A stretch of DNA of 64,000 nt from Puffinus mauretanicus (GCA_023333565.1 JAJKFH010001031.1:62001-126000), one strand, 5' to 3'; positions 47,481 to 61,690 are shown, counted from the stretch's first letter. Program-made: numbers and translations. Notes: generated from the letters alone by a model not told the origin.

Positions 47481-48238
47481 AGCAAAAATCAATGCCAAGC
47501 ACTGCCCTGTAACACTGGGGGAGTGTAAACTCCCATCCATGGGACCTCGAATGTTCACAAGTTGTAAAATCCTATTTGGAGCATACATTGTATTTGGAAA
47601 CAAAAAACCCCACACAACTGCTTTAAAGTAACAATCTTTTGTTAGACACTGACCTTCTTTGGTTACATACCTTCTGATCTATATGCAGCTTCAAAATCTC
47701 TCTTCTCCTTGTGCTCTCCTGCTAACTGCTGCCTCAGATGTTTGCCACATTCAATGAGTGACCATTGGCCAAACAAAATGTGGTATGTTAGCACTCTTCC
47801 TCTGCAAAGTCCAAACTGTGGCTTAGGATCTGAGTTTTGCTTCTCCTAGTCACATTCATCTTCTCACCTGTACCTTTCACTCTGTCTCTGTAACAACCTC
47901 GAATGGCTGCAAACAGCTGGTCACCAGCAAAGAGATACAGAATTGAGTAATCTATATATTTCTGTATCTGTCTTGTAGGAGGTCTAAAATAAACCCCTTT
48001 CAGTTAAATGTCCTCTGTTGACTATCAAATAAAACCTAAACCTCTCATCTGAACTTTAAGAAGCAAATCTTAATTCTATAGTCATTCTAGGAAGCATGAT
48101 TCCATATAAGGACTGCTTAATCTAAGTCACCTATACCTGGATAAAGTATGAGGTATACTTTAGTATAACTTTGGGCAGTTTTAAGAGGAATACCCCAGGG
48201 GCTAGATTAGGTTTCATGGGGAGAGAAGTCTTTTTTGA

Positions 48239-48525
48239 GGACATAATTTCCTACCTGATATCTCTTTTATATTCAGCTCTGATTTTCAGGTAAAGGGCAA
48301 TATGCATTTATCAGATGTTTTTAATCCTAGCTGCTCAGAAGAGGAGGGAGCTGATTTTGATGATGCCTGCTGGTATGCAGGAAAAAGAACTGTTGAAGAC
48401 TATCTGAGAAGTCCAGACAAATGGATCATAGATTGGGAGACAATCTTCTCTTGGCAGTTTCTAGCAAGCAGAGTACAAATGAAGTCTGGTCCTAAAGTCA
48501 GTTACTTTAAACCCTATTCAGGACG
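48239..48525 (+). CDS. Exon-like open frame of unknown identity
   Basis: A frame open from 48239 to the stop at 48527 encodes, from the Met at 48302, 75 residues: an acidic stretch (SCSEEEGADFDDACWY) then GKRTVEDYLRSPDKWIIDW, ETIFSWQFLASRVQMKSG and KVSYFKPYSGR. The composition is protein-like (four Trp, high Asp/Glu/Lys, no low-complexity runs), unlike the leucine, serine and phenylalanine-rich noise frames elsewhere. An acceptor-like CTCTGATTTTCAG precedes position 48290, and a donor-like ACG|GTAACA falls just before the stop, so an internal exon of about 236 bp (48290-48525) is possible. I do not recognise the family; it is not GAPT, PLK2 or a CR1 ORF. It could be an exon of an unannotated gene, a lineage-specific retrocopy piece, or chance. 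It lies about 430 bp upstream of a CR1 fragment. Confidence 0.35.
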
Positions 48526-48957
48526 GTAACATATTTTTGTTTTCTTTTTAAAATTTTGAACACATGATATTGCCAAAGGATTAAAAAACAAACCAGGACA
48601 TTTGAATAATAACATCATTTCACAAAATTTCCACAATTGCCAAACTTCAAATACAAGAAATAAAAAAACATATTCCCTGCTTTGAAATAGTTAACAAGGA
48701 AGTTGCATTAAGTACACCTGGGGGCTCTCATTACAGCCTGGAGCAACAGGGTGAAGGAGCCCTCAACAAGGCAAGAGGCAGGAAGGGAAGCACTCCAGTT
48801 AAAACAGAAACCTCAATGTTCTGCAGTTTTCTCCCTGAAAAGATGAGCTGGTGCAAAGGCAGTGAACCAAGATATGTAACATGGAGATGTCTTCTGAAGC
48901 AGTGAGCAAACAAAGACTCCTCACCTGAGTGAAAGCTGTCCTAAACAAAGTCACAGC

Positions 48958-49763
48958 TGTTCCTGCCATCCAGAGGGACCTGGACAAGCTCGAGAAGTGG
49001 GCCCCTCTGAACGTCATGAGGTTCAACAAGGGCAAGTGCAAGGTCCTGCACATGGGTTGGGGCAGCCTCTGGTATCAATACAGGCTGGGGGATGAAGGGA
49101 TTGAGAGCAGCCCTGCCGAGAAGGACTTGGGGATGCTGGTGGATGAAAAGCTGGATGTGAGCTGGCAATGTGTGCTCGCAGCCCAGAAGGCCAACCGTAT
49201 CCTGGGCTGCATCAAAAGAAGCGTGGCCAGCAGGTCAAGCGAGGCGATTCTGCCCCTCTGCTCTGCTCTGGTAAGACCCCGCCTGGAGTACTGCATCCAG
49301 TTCTGGAGCCCTCAGCATAGGAAAGACGTGGACCTTTTGGAGCGGGGGGATGGTACGCATCTCCTATGAAGAAAGGCTGAGAGAGTTGGGGTTGTTCAGC
49401 CTGGAGAAGACAAGACTCCAAGGAGACTTTATTGTGGCCTTTCAATACTTAACGGGGGCTTATAAGAAAGATGGGGACAGACTTTTGAGTAGGGCCTGTT
49501 GCGATAAGATAAGGGGTAATGGTTTTAAACTAAAAGAGGGCAGATTTAGACTAGATATAAGGAAGAAATGTTTTACAGTGAAGGTGGTGGAACATTGGCA
49601 CAGGTTACCCAGAGACGTGGTAGTTGCCCCATCCCTGGGAACATTCAAGGTCAGGCTGGACAGGGCTCTGATCTAGTTGAACATGTCCCTGCTCATTGCA
49701 GGGGGGTTGGACTTTCAAAGGTCCCTTCCAACCCAAACCATTCTATGATGCTATGATTCTGTG
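48958..49763 (+). mobile_element. 5'-truncated CR1 of a different subfamily
   Basis: The copy begins with 'cctgccatccagagggacctgg', runs through the C-terminal third of ORF2 and ends with CATGTCCCTGCTCATTGCAG, GGTCCCTTCCAACCCAAACC and an ATTCTATGATGCTATGATTC tail. The protein ([36 protein letters not shown]) and the 3' UTR differ clearly from the copies at 34-38 and 43-44 kb, so it is another CR1 subfamily. Confidence 0.92.
48959..49676 (+). pseudogene. CR1 ORF2 C-terminal fragment with internal deletion
   Basis: Starting in the region after the reverse-transcriptase active site, the frame stays open through [36 protein letters not shown] and [11 protein letters not shown]. At about 49343-49357 the sequence is some 30-40 bp shorter than the two other CR1 copies in the window, losing the stretch that would correspond to [14 protein letters not shown], and the frame changes. 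It continues as [16 protein letters not shown] to FKVRLDRALI with a stop at 49674-49676. Confidence 0.87.
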
Positions 49764-52700
49764 CCCACTATTACCCTGCCACAACACACCATTAAAAAAA
49801 TTGTCCTTAGAAGATCATCATCCATAGATAATAAATCATGATGCTGCACAGTGTAAAAGAGTGACACTGCCTCTGTTGCTTTCAGCCATTCTGGGGAAAC
49901 TCTCTCAATGCTATTGCTAACATGGCAATACTGATGACAGAATAAAACCAGTACTATAAGCTCAAAGCCAGATTTGTATTTCCCTCGTGGTAAGATTAAT
50001 TGGTTTTAAGCCTCTAGGCTCATCCTTGAGAATGGAGAGTCCTGCTTGTTACAAGTACCATCCTGCTGCCCAGACTATTAGCTAGGTTTCTGTCTGCTGG
50101 CAGCTAGGCTTTTGAAAGAAGGCAGCAGATAATCCAGTTTTGAGACGTATAACCCTCCTGCTAGGTGCTCCTGGTAGTTAAAAAGTCTGCTTCCTTCTCT
50201 CCACAATCTTGTTTAGATGCTGGAAAGTCTTATACCTAGTTTCTGTGAAATGTGTTCATTAGAATCTCATCATATCTTTGATTTTTCTTAATATTATAAT
50301 CAAAATAGTCAACCCATATTTGACTATGTTATTATACTTAGACTGTAACAGGCAAAACAATTAAGCTATTTTGGAACAGCATGTAGCTTTCTCTCTGTGC
50401 TTTCCTCACTACAGCTAGTCTATTCAGGAGAAGAACAAAAGGCTTATTTTACCTTGTTTATTCTTATGCAGGGTACACACAAACACTGTGAACACAAACA
50501 TCATCTCTTCCTAGAGGTCATGAGTCATCCCTACTTCAAAAGAAGAAAAAACCCCAGGTGTTAGCAGCCACACACATTGTGAAAAACAAAGCACTGCAGA
50601 AATTGTTAGACTAGGATTTGGATAAGTACATCTTATCTACCCAGAAGTCTTCTTTTTTTTTCCTCAAAGCTTCACTTGCCTGAGGAAAATAATACAATCC
50701 TTCCTTCTGTCTTCAAAGTTTTCATCTTAGATGTAACTCAATCTACCTGAGACTCTGCACGAGTACACTACTAAAGCAGTCACCAAAAATATAGCCCTTT
50801 CTATAGTTGACCCCCCCAATTTTCCTATCCAGAAAAAACAGAACCACCACCATCCAACTTACCTGCTCAAGAGCTCTCCTTAAATATATGCCTACTTTGC
50901 ATGCATTGTTACTAAGTTGCTAATTGAAAAACAACCTTAATTGTGCTAATTGACAAACATGTAAATTGCCCTTAGTAGTCTGTTTATAGAGCTGCTACAT
51001 CAGACGCACTTTAGTTGGTAAGTTTCTCTTATTCTAGACATTATATCTGCTCTGTAGTTAAACAAGACTATTTGTTCCTTAATTAATAAACTTATTTTAT
51101 TAAAAGTCAGAGCTGTAGTTTCAAAAGACAAGTCTGTATATTTCAGCAGGCAATCAGTAGAGAAACATAGGTGAACCTGGCAAGCCCAGGGACAGCACCT
51201 GCCTGAACAGCCTCCAAAAGCCAATGTTCTGTGGCAACTGACTAGGCAGGCTTGCATTTAAAGTTTTTAACTTTAATGCTTGCACAGAAAATTCTTTGAA
51301 TTGAATTGAGTTGCTGTAGTTAAAAGAGAATTGACTGGCATACGGAGAGAACATAGATTAGCTGTGTTGTACATATTGTAATTCTATAACTCCATCAAAA
51401 CTGCCTTTTCTTGCTGCAAATTACATCAGAAAAGGATTTCTGTTCCTTCTTTGTTAACAAGGCAAGCTGTAGTCTTCAGTGATAAGACATTGATTCTGCT
51501 TTAACCTGTTTTATTCCTTATTTCTGTGGAACAGCAAGCTGTTGGACATCACCAGCAGCCATGCAATGCAGGGTGAATGCTGTTAACAGGACGGTGGCTG
51601 GCTGCTGCAAAGTGTTCTTTGTGCTATTGGGCTTTTATGGTTTCCAATTGTAATTAATAACAGATAAAATTAGGAAGGAAAGAGCTGAGTAAACAAGCTG
51701 GAAAATGTTATTTTTTAAATGCAGATATTAAACAGTGTGAAGCCTGATAAGGAACAAACTGTACTATTCATATTACTGCATATCTTGCAACAACAGGTTC
51801 CCATGTCAGTGTCCAAATGACTGCTTGCTAAAAATAGTTTCTCTTCTGCCTTAGCTTTCTTATAACACGAAGGATGTTTTCTCTACTTTTCCTTTTCTGC
51901 TACTGACAGAGCAGAGGGTTTCCTTCACAAGTGTGCTGTCTGGAGTGGCTCTGTGCTGGCTGCATCAGGTGCATAGTGAGGGAAAGAGGGGGGTGGCAAT
52001 TCCCAGGAGGTCCTAGCAAGTGGGGGTTGCTCTGCTCAGCCTCCCAGAGAAGATGAGCTTCCCAATGGTCTGTTGTGCTGGGATCAGCAGAGGTCTTTTA
52101 AAATGGTGTCACCTTTACTGCTACGTTTTTTATCAAAACACACAAAAATCAGGGTACTGGAGCTTTGATTAATGATTGTATGGGGTGAAACATGGGATTC
52201 AATAGCTCACCAAAACTGGGCATCCAAAAGCAGATGTTTATGCGCCAGACCTCATTCTCATTTGTAATCCACTGCACTAAACAGGATGGCACGTGTCAAA
52301 CTGTGATCATCTTCTCAGATAGCACCCGTTTAATAATGTTTATTAACGTTGCTCTGTGTTTTGATGAGCAAGGGATATTGCATGAACATTGCAAGTGTAT
52401 GTTAATCAGCTGCGATTGTATTGGGCCCACACTGAAAGGGAACCCCTAAGTAATGCCACTTATTCCAGTTTCACTTGGAGAGTCAGGACATGGGGTCTCT
52501 AAATCCACTATCCATCTCCAGAGGAGATGTCCAGAAAACTATTACTGCTGCTTTCCCCAGCTCATCCTTGTCTATCCTCTGGGGAGCCAGCCAGCATGCT
52601 GCACCTGTGTACAGAGCAGGGGCTATGCAGCAACAGCTGAATGCTGTTTTCCCCTCTTGCTTAAAGCCAATTATTTTTTTCCATGGTAATATCCTACTGT

Positions 52701-53140
52701 AACTCTGGTTTAGTACTGCTGAGTATTTCCAAAATGTCTTAATGCTTCTATCACAGTAGTCCAGCAGACTTCAGGGATGTTTGGAATCACTGAACTCAAC
52801 ACTGACAGTCTTTAATGCTCTGCTTTGAATTGTGGGCAGTGTAAGGGAGCAGGTGCCTGATGAGCAGGTAGGCTGCCTTTCCGTGCCAGTGAAGGATAGA
52901 AATCTCTCTTCCTGCTTTTACTAAGAATTTGCTGTTTATCAAAAATGGCACATCTTAAAGGGACTTGAACAGTATGGTTGTGACTTGCAAATACTGAAAA
53001 TGGAAAAGAGGAAAATAAATGCTTTTATATATAAAGAAAGTGTATATAGTTACATACTGCAGGAAAAAAACACCTCTGTATCTTGAATGACTGAATAAGC
53101 TGAAACCAGAAACTGATGTAATGTATACAACTTGGAACTT

Positions 53141-53180
53141 GTTAATGGTTAATAATGGTTAATAATTAATGGTTAATAAA
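53141..53180. repeat. TTAATGG/TTAATAA simple repeat
   Basis: About four imperfect units of GGTTAATAA and TTAATGG follow each other before TGCATGCATTAG. A short AT-rich tandem repeat. Confidence 0.75.
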
Positions 53181-56100
53181 TGCATGCATTAGCTTTATAT
53201 TTTTAAAGCCAATACATGCATTTAAAACTACACCACCAGCTGTCTTTTAATAGGGCTATTAATCTTCTCCACCTCACTTGTGGGATCTAACTGTATGATT
53301 TGAGTGTCAATATTTGTTTTTCACCTAAGCTCCTCTTTCAAATGTATGAAAAATTCAAATACTTAGATTATTACCCACAAACAATGATGCAACAAGTCAG
53401 ATGCAATTTGAGTTTAATAGAGCTGTTATTAAGAAAAACAACCTTGCACAGACATAATGATTTACTGGTTTCTTACCTGAATGGAAAAGAATAATCAATT
53501 ACCTGCCAGATAAATAGCTGATCTGTTTTCTTCCCCTTTGGTTTTAGAAGATACTAGGACAATGAGGTAAGAACTTGTTTTTTAATGTTTAATTTCTTAA
53601 AACTTACGAAGAGATGCTATTACCTATTGCAGCTATAGTTTACCTTTACAAAATACTTGTCAGAGTGATGAGTATGAAAGCATGGAAGACACCACTCTAA
53701 GAAGTTGAGAAGACTACGAAAGAATGAAACTTTTATAGTAATTCTTTGTAGTACCTTTCCCTTCTGTATATTTTCTTCCAAATGTGAGAAAAGCTTAGGA
53801 CATGGGGGTGGGGGGGCAGGGGAAACTGACTCTTTGGAAGGGAGGACTGGCATCTCTCTCCTACCTTTGTAGTAGAACATTTTTAAATTAAAGCTGATTA
53901 CCCTTGAAAGCTCATGTGTCTCCAAAATAATATCTATTTATAAGGGTTGGAAATTCCCCTTGTAACAGCTACATGTAGCAGTTGCCATATTCCTTAGTAA
54001 GGCAGCCTCTGAATAAATGATCACCAATCCAGGGCTGCATATTCTAAGATGAAATCATTATCCTTAATGTGGCATTCCTGCTGAGACATCTCCCAGCAAA
54101 TATGGGCTTACTTTGGATTTTGAGTGTTATTTGCAGAGAAAACCCTAGTGATTCTTGCAGTGGGTGAATCCTTTGCCTGGGGCCATTCTTGCTAAACACT
54201 GCTCTGAGTATGTCTCAATATTAACGAGTTTTTCCATAAATAGGTGGAAGTGATAGCCTGCAGACACATGGTTTAAAATTGAACTGCAAGTTGCTTTGCT
54301 TGTAGTAAAGTATGAGCACTTCTTGCTAGTCAGACTTATGGGAACATTTCTCTGTAAGTTTTTCATAAGCACTATCTCATGAACTAAACCCTTTAGAAAA
54401 AGTAGTTCATCTCTCATAAAAGTTATTCTCTCAAGTCTGTGAAAGGTGGAACCTGGAGATATTTAGTAGGTGTCACTGCTCAGTTTTTCATCTCCTGTTG
54501 TGTATTCTCCTCCCCCATGTACCTCCACCTGTGCATGTCTTCTTGATGCCAATATTCTTCATGAAAATATTGTGTAAGGTCCTCTAAATCTGGCATGGTG
54601 GTTTTTTTTTTCCTGATATAGCTTAAGCCATTTGATATCTATTTGAGCACCAAATGTTTTCAGACAGACAGATATTCAAAATAGAACTCGGGCTTAGCCC
54701 TGCTACTAACTTTTGTGTATTGGAAAGGAAGGTAGGTATAGTCAATTATGAGCTAAAATTGCACCTGTAATACCAAGCTACAATTTTTTAACACTGCTGA
54801 TTGTAAAAACTTTCTTTAATCTTCCCTCGGGGTCCACATAAACATTACTGGCTAAGAAAGACAGTAAATCATTATACTGCTTTGGCTTCCATCGGTCACA
54901 GTTCACATGTAAGGAGATGGATAACATCAGTTGAGCTGTTTGGAGGCGTTAAAATTAAAGAAATATCTGACCTGTGGGCACTGGGTCTATTAATTACATG
55001 AGCATGAGCCACTTGTTGAGGATAGAAGTACACCTTCATCCCTCAGATCTGCCAGTCAAGTGGCTGGAAGGAAGCGATGTGCTGCTTGGAGCAACATGCC
55101 ATGTTCTGCCTCTTAGTGCAAGGTTCCACTCGAACACAGAGAGACAGAGCTAAGAAAAAGTTGGACTCAAGGCATTTATTCATGCCTTGAAATTCAGGGG
55201 TTGAAGATGGATGATTTGACTGCTGCCATAGGAAGTCTTTTGCACTTCAAGGAAGCCAGAAGGTCTTGCTCCAGTCCTGGACTGATGAGTTGTTCATGTG
55301 TCTGTGCTTCACAGCAAGGAGAAGCATTGGGCCCTATTTCAGAAACAGGCAGTTTCAGAAACTCAAGCTTCGCTCAAGCTGCCTGCCTTCCTTTGCTATT
55401 TCCAGGCACCAGAGAGAGAATGGACTCTGGCTTTCTTGCTCAGGGGAAAGTGTTGAGAAAGAGAAACCTCTAGTGTTCTCACCCTGGAAGTGTCTGCACT
55501 TCCTGATAAGCTGGAGAAGGGGAGAGTGGGCTGACACAGGTGTGCTCGACATCTATTTGGAATGATTTATGGCAAGACAGTTCTTAGAAAAATTATTAGT
55601 GGCTCTGTCCTGTCCACTTATTGCCAGGAGAAAAAAAAAAAAAATTCCTCCCGTGGATGGGAGAAGAACAGTTTTTAAATGGTAGCTGGATGTATTTATT
55701 GGACTTGTTTGGAAGCAGCATTGCCAAGCATCATACACCTAGGGCTGGAGATGAACTGTCGCACACTCCTCTTGGGAAACACTTAAATGACATGGCAGTT
55801 CAGCTCATTTTGAAGCCATTATGTCTGCCAAAGGAGAGGGAGTTAGGAGGGAATCTGCAGAGGTATCAGTGGGAATCACTCTCTTGGGGAGTGGGCAATC
55901 ACTCTTTTGGGGATTGTCATAGCCCAAAAGGGTGGGAGATATAAATTACACCTATTTGCCTTTAGAGCAAAACCACATGCAGAGTCTCTTAATATTCTTT
56001 TATTTCCATTTGCATTATGAGATTTTTTTCTGCTAAAGCATTTTCCGTGTGCTTTAAGCAGGCTCTTGGGAGTTGCTGGCTGCAGCCTATTGAACCACGG

Positions 56101-59100
56101 GCCTGGGTGCATGGGGGATCGGGCAGTCAGGAACCGGCCAAATGGTGCCAGCGTACATCAGTTTGATTGCAGGGAGGTGATGGGGGGGTCATAGCTGTGG
56201 ACCTGGAAGAAGCAATGCCTGAAGAAAGGACCAGAAGTTTACCTGGTCTGGAGCTCAACACAGTTATGGGAAGAGCATATATCATTAGTTATTCCCTTCT
56301 CGTACTGTTTGAAATAGGGTCCTGTTTAATGGTAAAAAAAGTATTTTGCACCCAGCAAGAAGATCCCCCTTATCCCTCCACTGCCCAGTGAATGAACTCA
56401 GCCGGTGTTGACTCCAAACAGCCAGAGGAGTTTCATGATTAATTGTTTTGCACCCTCCATGTCTGGGGAGCTGTGCCCCAGTTGCACATGCTCTCTCTGG
56501 CCCTGGTACAATGTAACTCAGGTGTCCTGAGCAAATCAGTCAGCACATCTCTGCAGGTGCAAAGCTTTCTCTCCAGTTTTGGAGGAAAATACTGGTTTTA
56601 GCCACAAGGCATGCATACAGCAAAATGTAACCATAGAAAAACACCTTACAGCTTTCATTCCTGAATCAATCTGTCTTTTGCAGTCCCTGAGAAAGGAGTT
56701 GCTCATAACTTCTCATAAGATTACAAAGCAGATGATAGATCTTATTATCCCATCTCCCCTGCCACTAATTTGAACATTAATGAATCAAATCTGTTGAGAG
56801 AATATGCAGTGGATGAGTATCTTCATAACTGTTATTTGGAGAGTATCTCAACTCCCTCATAGGCACTGCTTTGTTCCCTTGATGAAATGACTCTTTCGTG
56901 AGGCACAGGATGATGCCCGCAGAACAAGCAGCTGTATAATTAGTGTTCATGGAACAAGGTGTTTGCCAGTTCCTGAGCCTGTTGCTGTTTACTGAGGTGT
57001 GCACGCTCTCTCCCCATAATGTTGTTCTCTTTCTAAACCCGTTGTAATTCAGTAAATGCTGCTTCATGCAGTATCTCAGGAGGACTGTTGCATACATTGT
57101 TCCTTCTCAGACAGCAGTGAGGGAGAAAGCACCTAGGAGTTGCTTCAGGCAAGATGACTCGCATCCATTTGGTCCCAAACTTATTAACCATAACATGTGT
57201 CTAGCTTAGTGTTTGGCATCAACTTCTTGCAAAGCAGTAACTTCGAACAGTCTTTCCTCTGAATTTATTGTTCTTTCTACTGGCTATACAACTTGGGTAC
57301 TCTCCCCTCCTCTCACCATAAGCTTAATTTTCTGTATGCTTCCACACGTTTTGTTTCCTGATGTTTCCAAAGTTGGTTTTGAGCTTTTTCCCAAGGCTGC
57401 TGCTGAGCGTGACTTTCCCTCCACTTGAAGATGCTTCTTTTCCTTTGTCCCAGATCAAAGTGAACCGTTCAATTAATGCAAATGGGAGAGAACCCCAGGC
57501 TGCTGCTGGAAAGGGTTTAGGCTGCAGAGGGCCTGAAAGCTGCCCAAGAGACTGATTTACGGAGGCCAGCTTAGCTTAAGAAATTAGTGAAGCAGAGGAT
57601 ATGACCCAATTAAAAATCATAAGAGGGACACAGTGACTACAAGAAGGTAAGACAGATTAAAAGCAGAAAAACAAAACAAAAAAACCAAACCCCAAAAAAA
57701 ACACAACAAAAGAACAGTCACAGATGGGGGAAGCAAGAAAAGATTAGGGGACAGAATCGTTATTCCCAAAGTTTTCTCCCATCAGTTCTAGCAAAGAAGT
57801 CCTAACAGCTAAGTCTGTTTCTCAAGTAGGAATGAATGTATGTCAGTCCAATGCAAATTCCAGGTGTTCTTTCCCTTGTTTCTTCAGCACAGAATACAAT
57901 ACAGTCTGTTTTATTTTTCCCTTTCGTCAGTTCTTCTCCTCAGTGATGAGACTGTGCACTGAGTTCATCACTATGAAAAGTCTCAGTTATCTGCCGGTAA
58001 TTTATGGGGAACAGTGATATAAGAATACAGAGTTTCTCTGAGTCTGAATTAGACCTGTGCTTGCAAAGCTGGAGCAAGTCCTCCAGTACCTAGTAAATAT
58101 TGTCAAGCATGGCAAGGCCTGTGCAGGAGAAGAAATTCTGCTAGCAGACTCATGTGACAAATATTTCCATGCATTGTGTTGATAGGGTAAAATAACCCGG
58201 TAAGCCTGAGTCTAATGAAGTCCAACAAAGTCTGTAGTCATTAATATGTATAGACTTGGGCATCTCTCTTGGTCAGAGACCCTGTGTCTGCTTTGTTTCT
58301 TTCTGTACAAAGACATGTTTGGGGACCAGTCTAACTGTCCTCGGGATAGCTCTAAAGTGGGTTTTGATGCAGTGCTTTGTGTGGGACTGAATTGTGTTTG
58401 AAAACATTTGTTCCAACCACAAATGGCCATGTATATTTAATGTCTTGGTATGGCTTTTTAAAGTACTCTAAAGTAGCTGCAAAATAACACTCACCGCATT
58501 GTTTTCCACTTAGGTGACCTTTTCTTGTTTTTTGCGAAGCACATATAAGTGTGAACAGCCTGTCTGACTGCTGAAATGGCAGGAAACCAGAGTCTCTCAT
58601 CACTGGCCTTCTCAAAGCTGCTTACTCTCTTTCTGCCCCTCTCAATCAGTATTGCTCTTCTAGAAGCAGCCGTGTTTCCTTAGGCACCGTATGTCTAACC
58701 AGAAACACCATCACCAAGGAGCAAAAGAGCGGGAAAACAAAGTTCTAATTCTTAAAAATAGGTGTGTTTTGTGCAAGTGAGTGTTGGAGGATTTCCTTCA
58801 TACATTTTACTTATCAAATGGGTATTACTTGGAACCCTGACCATGAGTCCCTGTCACCATTTAACAGATGACTGAAAGCTGTCCGTGTCTGTTAGAGTCA
58901 GAAGTTTGCTGATTCTTCCACAATTCTCAAATCTGTCATTTAAGGCCAACAGCAATAAGTACTTAAGTAAGAAAAAATCAGCAAGCTTGTGGTGGCAGTA
59001 TCTCTGCCACGAGAATCTGAAGATATAAACCAGATAAGGGAGAGGTAATATTTTTTTATTTACTCAGGTTGATTTATCTAAAAAAAGAGACAGGACTTTC

Positions 59101-61690
59101 AGCACAGCAGCCCTCCTGGAAGTCTAAAATAGAAGCAGGAGCTTTTAAAGCAAATGCAGACTTTGATAGGAGAAACCTCACAGTTCTCTGTGAAGGTCAC
59201 TGCTTCTCTTTCACTGGAGGAAGTGCCCTGCTCTACTTGAAATGAGAGCTAAAATTAGCTCAGCCCCATCTCAAAAGTCGAGTAATCCATTTTGTGGGCT
59301 GAGCTATCACATCCTGTTGCTAAACTTGTATTTGCAATATTTTACTTCCTTTCTGAAGGCTTGCTTTTTGCCAGGCACCACACCTTCTCTTGGCATCGCA
59401 GAGCCGCAATAACTACTTGTGTTCACATTTTTACCTTGTCGTAAGTTCAGTTGAGGGTTTTCTTTCTGCATTACTTTGCATTTGCTGTGCGCTGTGACTA
59501 TGAACTTTAGATATGAAATTGTGATGTACTTGTTACACAATAAATTTGCCACAGTTGATCTGAGCTAATAGCAACTGCTCAACTGCTCCACGTTAAGTAA
59601 TACAGAACATTAAAGGCTGACTGAGAACCCACAACCCAAACCTGCTTAAAATGTCAATTTGAAATAGACCTAAAAATTAGATAGCACTAAAGTTTCTCAA
59701 AACACCCCCTGTGCTGGACAAAATGCCTGGGTCAGTTTGTAGCTGTGGAACTGAGTTCTCATTTTCGTTTTCGGTACTCCTGACTTTCTCTTCTTAATGC
59801 AGGTGTACAGAAAAGCATCTGCTACGGTGCTGGGAGGCACATATATTTTTATGTATTATTTTTATGTATACAGTCCCCAGCGGGTGTCCAGTCTGTGGAG
59901 TCAGTGACTGCACCCAGACAGATTCTCCATGTTTTGAGGGCAATATTTACCCTTCTGGCTAGTGGATTTAGTCATTTTGCCAGCAGCTTTTCAATCATAG
60001 TTCTGGCTTTGTTTGCACTTGTCAGATACCTTCCCCTGGGTTTTTCCTTTGTACTGATGAGGAGCTTTATTCAAGGTACTGGCTTCCCTAGTTAAAAAAG
60101 CAGATGTCCAATAACTGCTTGAGGTCTTTGGCCATTGATGGACCGCGCTGCTAAGCTCAGGAAGAAGAAAGTACTGCACTGGCCTACCTACCTTCCCTGG
60201 GTGGCTGATGCTAATAGCTTCAATCAGAAAAGGATGCTAGAATGAAAAGATCAAAGCGAGTTGCTGGAAAAAAATCTAGTGGAGATTTTCACTTTCACAC
60301 CTATTTATTTAGGGCATGCTTTTTGTTCATCTTTTCTTTTATCCATCCTGTCTTAACCACCACCTGCTCTCATTTCTATTCTTAGAGGCCAGCAGACCGG
60401 ATTTTATATGTCTCCATTTCCTAGATACCTTAACTTTCATCAGAGGCCATTTTTTGTATGTGACTTTTTTTTTTTGGTACACTGACTTTGCTAATGACAT
60501 GCTTCAACTCTTCAGATTAGCAGTCAGGACAAGTGTAACTCCAATAAACTAAATGTAGTGCCAGTTACTTTTAAATATTTACATAAATATAAAAAGTACT
60601 TTTACCTGGAAAAGCTGTAGTGATCTATGCATAAAACAAAATGGAGGTAAGAAACACCTAGAAAAACTTCTAACGTATGCAAGACAGCAAACAGCTTATT
60701 GAAAAGCATCGTTCACAGAAGCTTTCCCCAGAATCTCTGAACATGTGTCATGTCATGTCTGATGAACAACGAGTTTGATGGTAACATATGGTTCTAACTC
60801 TCCTTTCTACATGGTTTTGTTCAAGCCTGTTGCTTTGATATTAGAGTGGTGAATAGAAGAAATCTAGGAAAGGTAATAAATGTTAACCGGGTTTAATCTA
60901 ATCCCAATGGGCAAAAGAGCACAGGATACCCTTCCTTTTCAGATGATGTGGTTGCTTCACTTGGCTCTGATAATGGCAGCTTTCAGCCCACTTTTCCTTC
61001 CTGAGCAGGCTATCTCTTCTGTTCTGTTCAGGATTGCTTCTGGCACATCTTGCTTTGATAGCAAAGAGCCTCTGCAGTACCTGCAGTGCTGAAAGGAAGC
61101 ACTGGCTTGTATCTAATTACCCAGTAACTCAGTTTTCTGTAGACCATCAACTTTTCTACCTTCAACTCTAACTTCCCAGAGTTTCTCTATAGCTAGGCAT
61201 GCATAAGATGTACATCACTGTCTTGCTGAGTTTGAACATTATATGCAACTGTTGAGGATTAGGAATAATGACTTGTACTCCTGTCTGCTGTAACATCTAG
61301 TCCTTTGTAGCTGTTTTGTTCTACAAGCATAGTTAATTGCAGAAAATAAGGTAACAAATGCTTTCAATCTCCTAAATACTCATTTTCCTCTTTTGTGCTT
61401 CGTGTTTATAATATGCAGTCAGAAGTAGCCTGTACGTGTCTAGTTACTGGCAATATGTGCATGAAAAACAGATATGGTTGCTCTTGACAGAAAGGAGTGT
61501 CATGGAGACAGGTAACCTCTGACATGGGCTCTTACCCCATATATCTTATAACTCTGTTCCTGTGTTGTCTGTGTTATCTGAGCACCAGTAACACTGACTT
61601 CTGCTCTGCGGATTCAGGAAACTGCTTTCCTACCCATAGAAAGAAAATAAGTGCTCAGCCTGATCGGTAGGAAACTGTCTCCTGTCCAGG

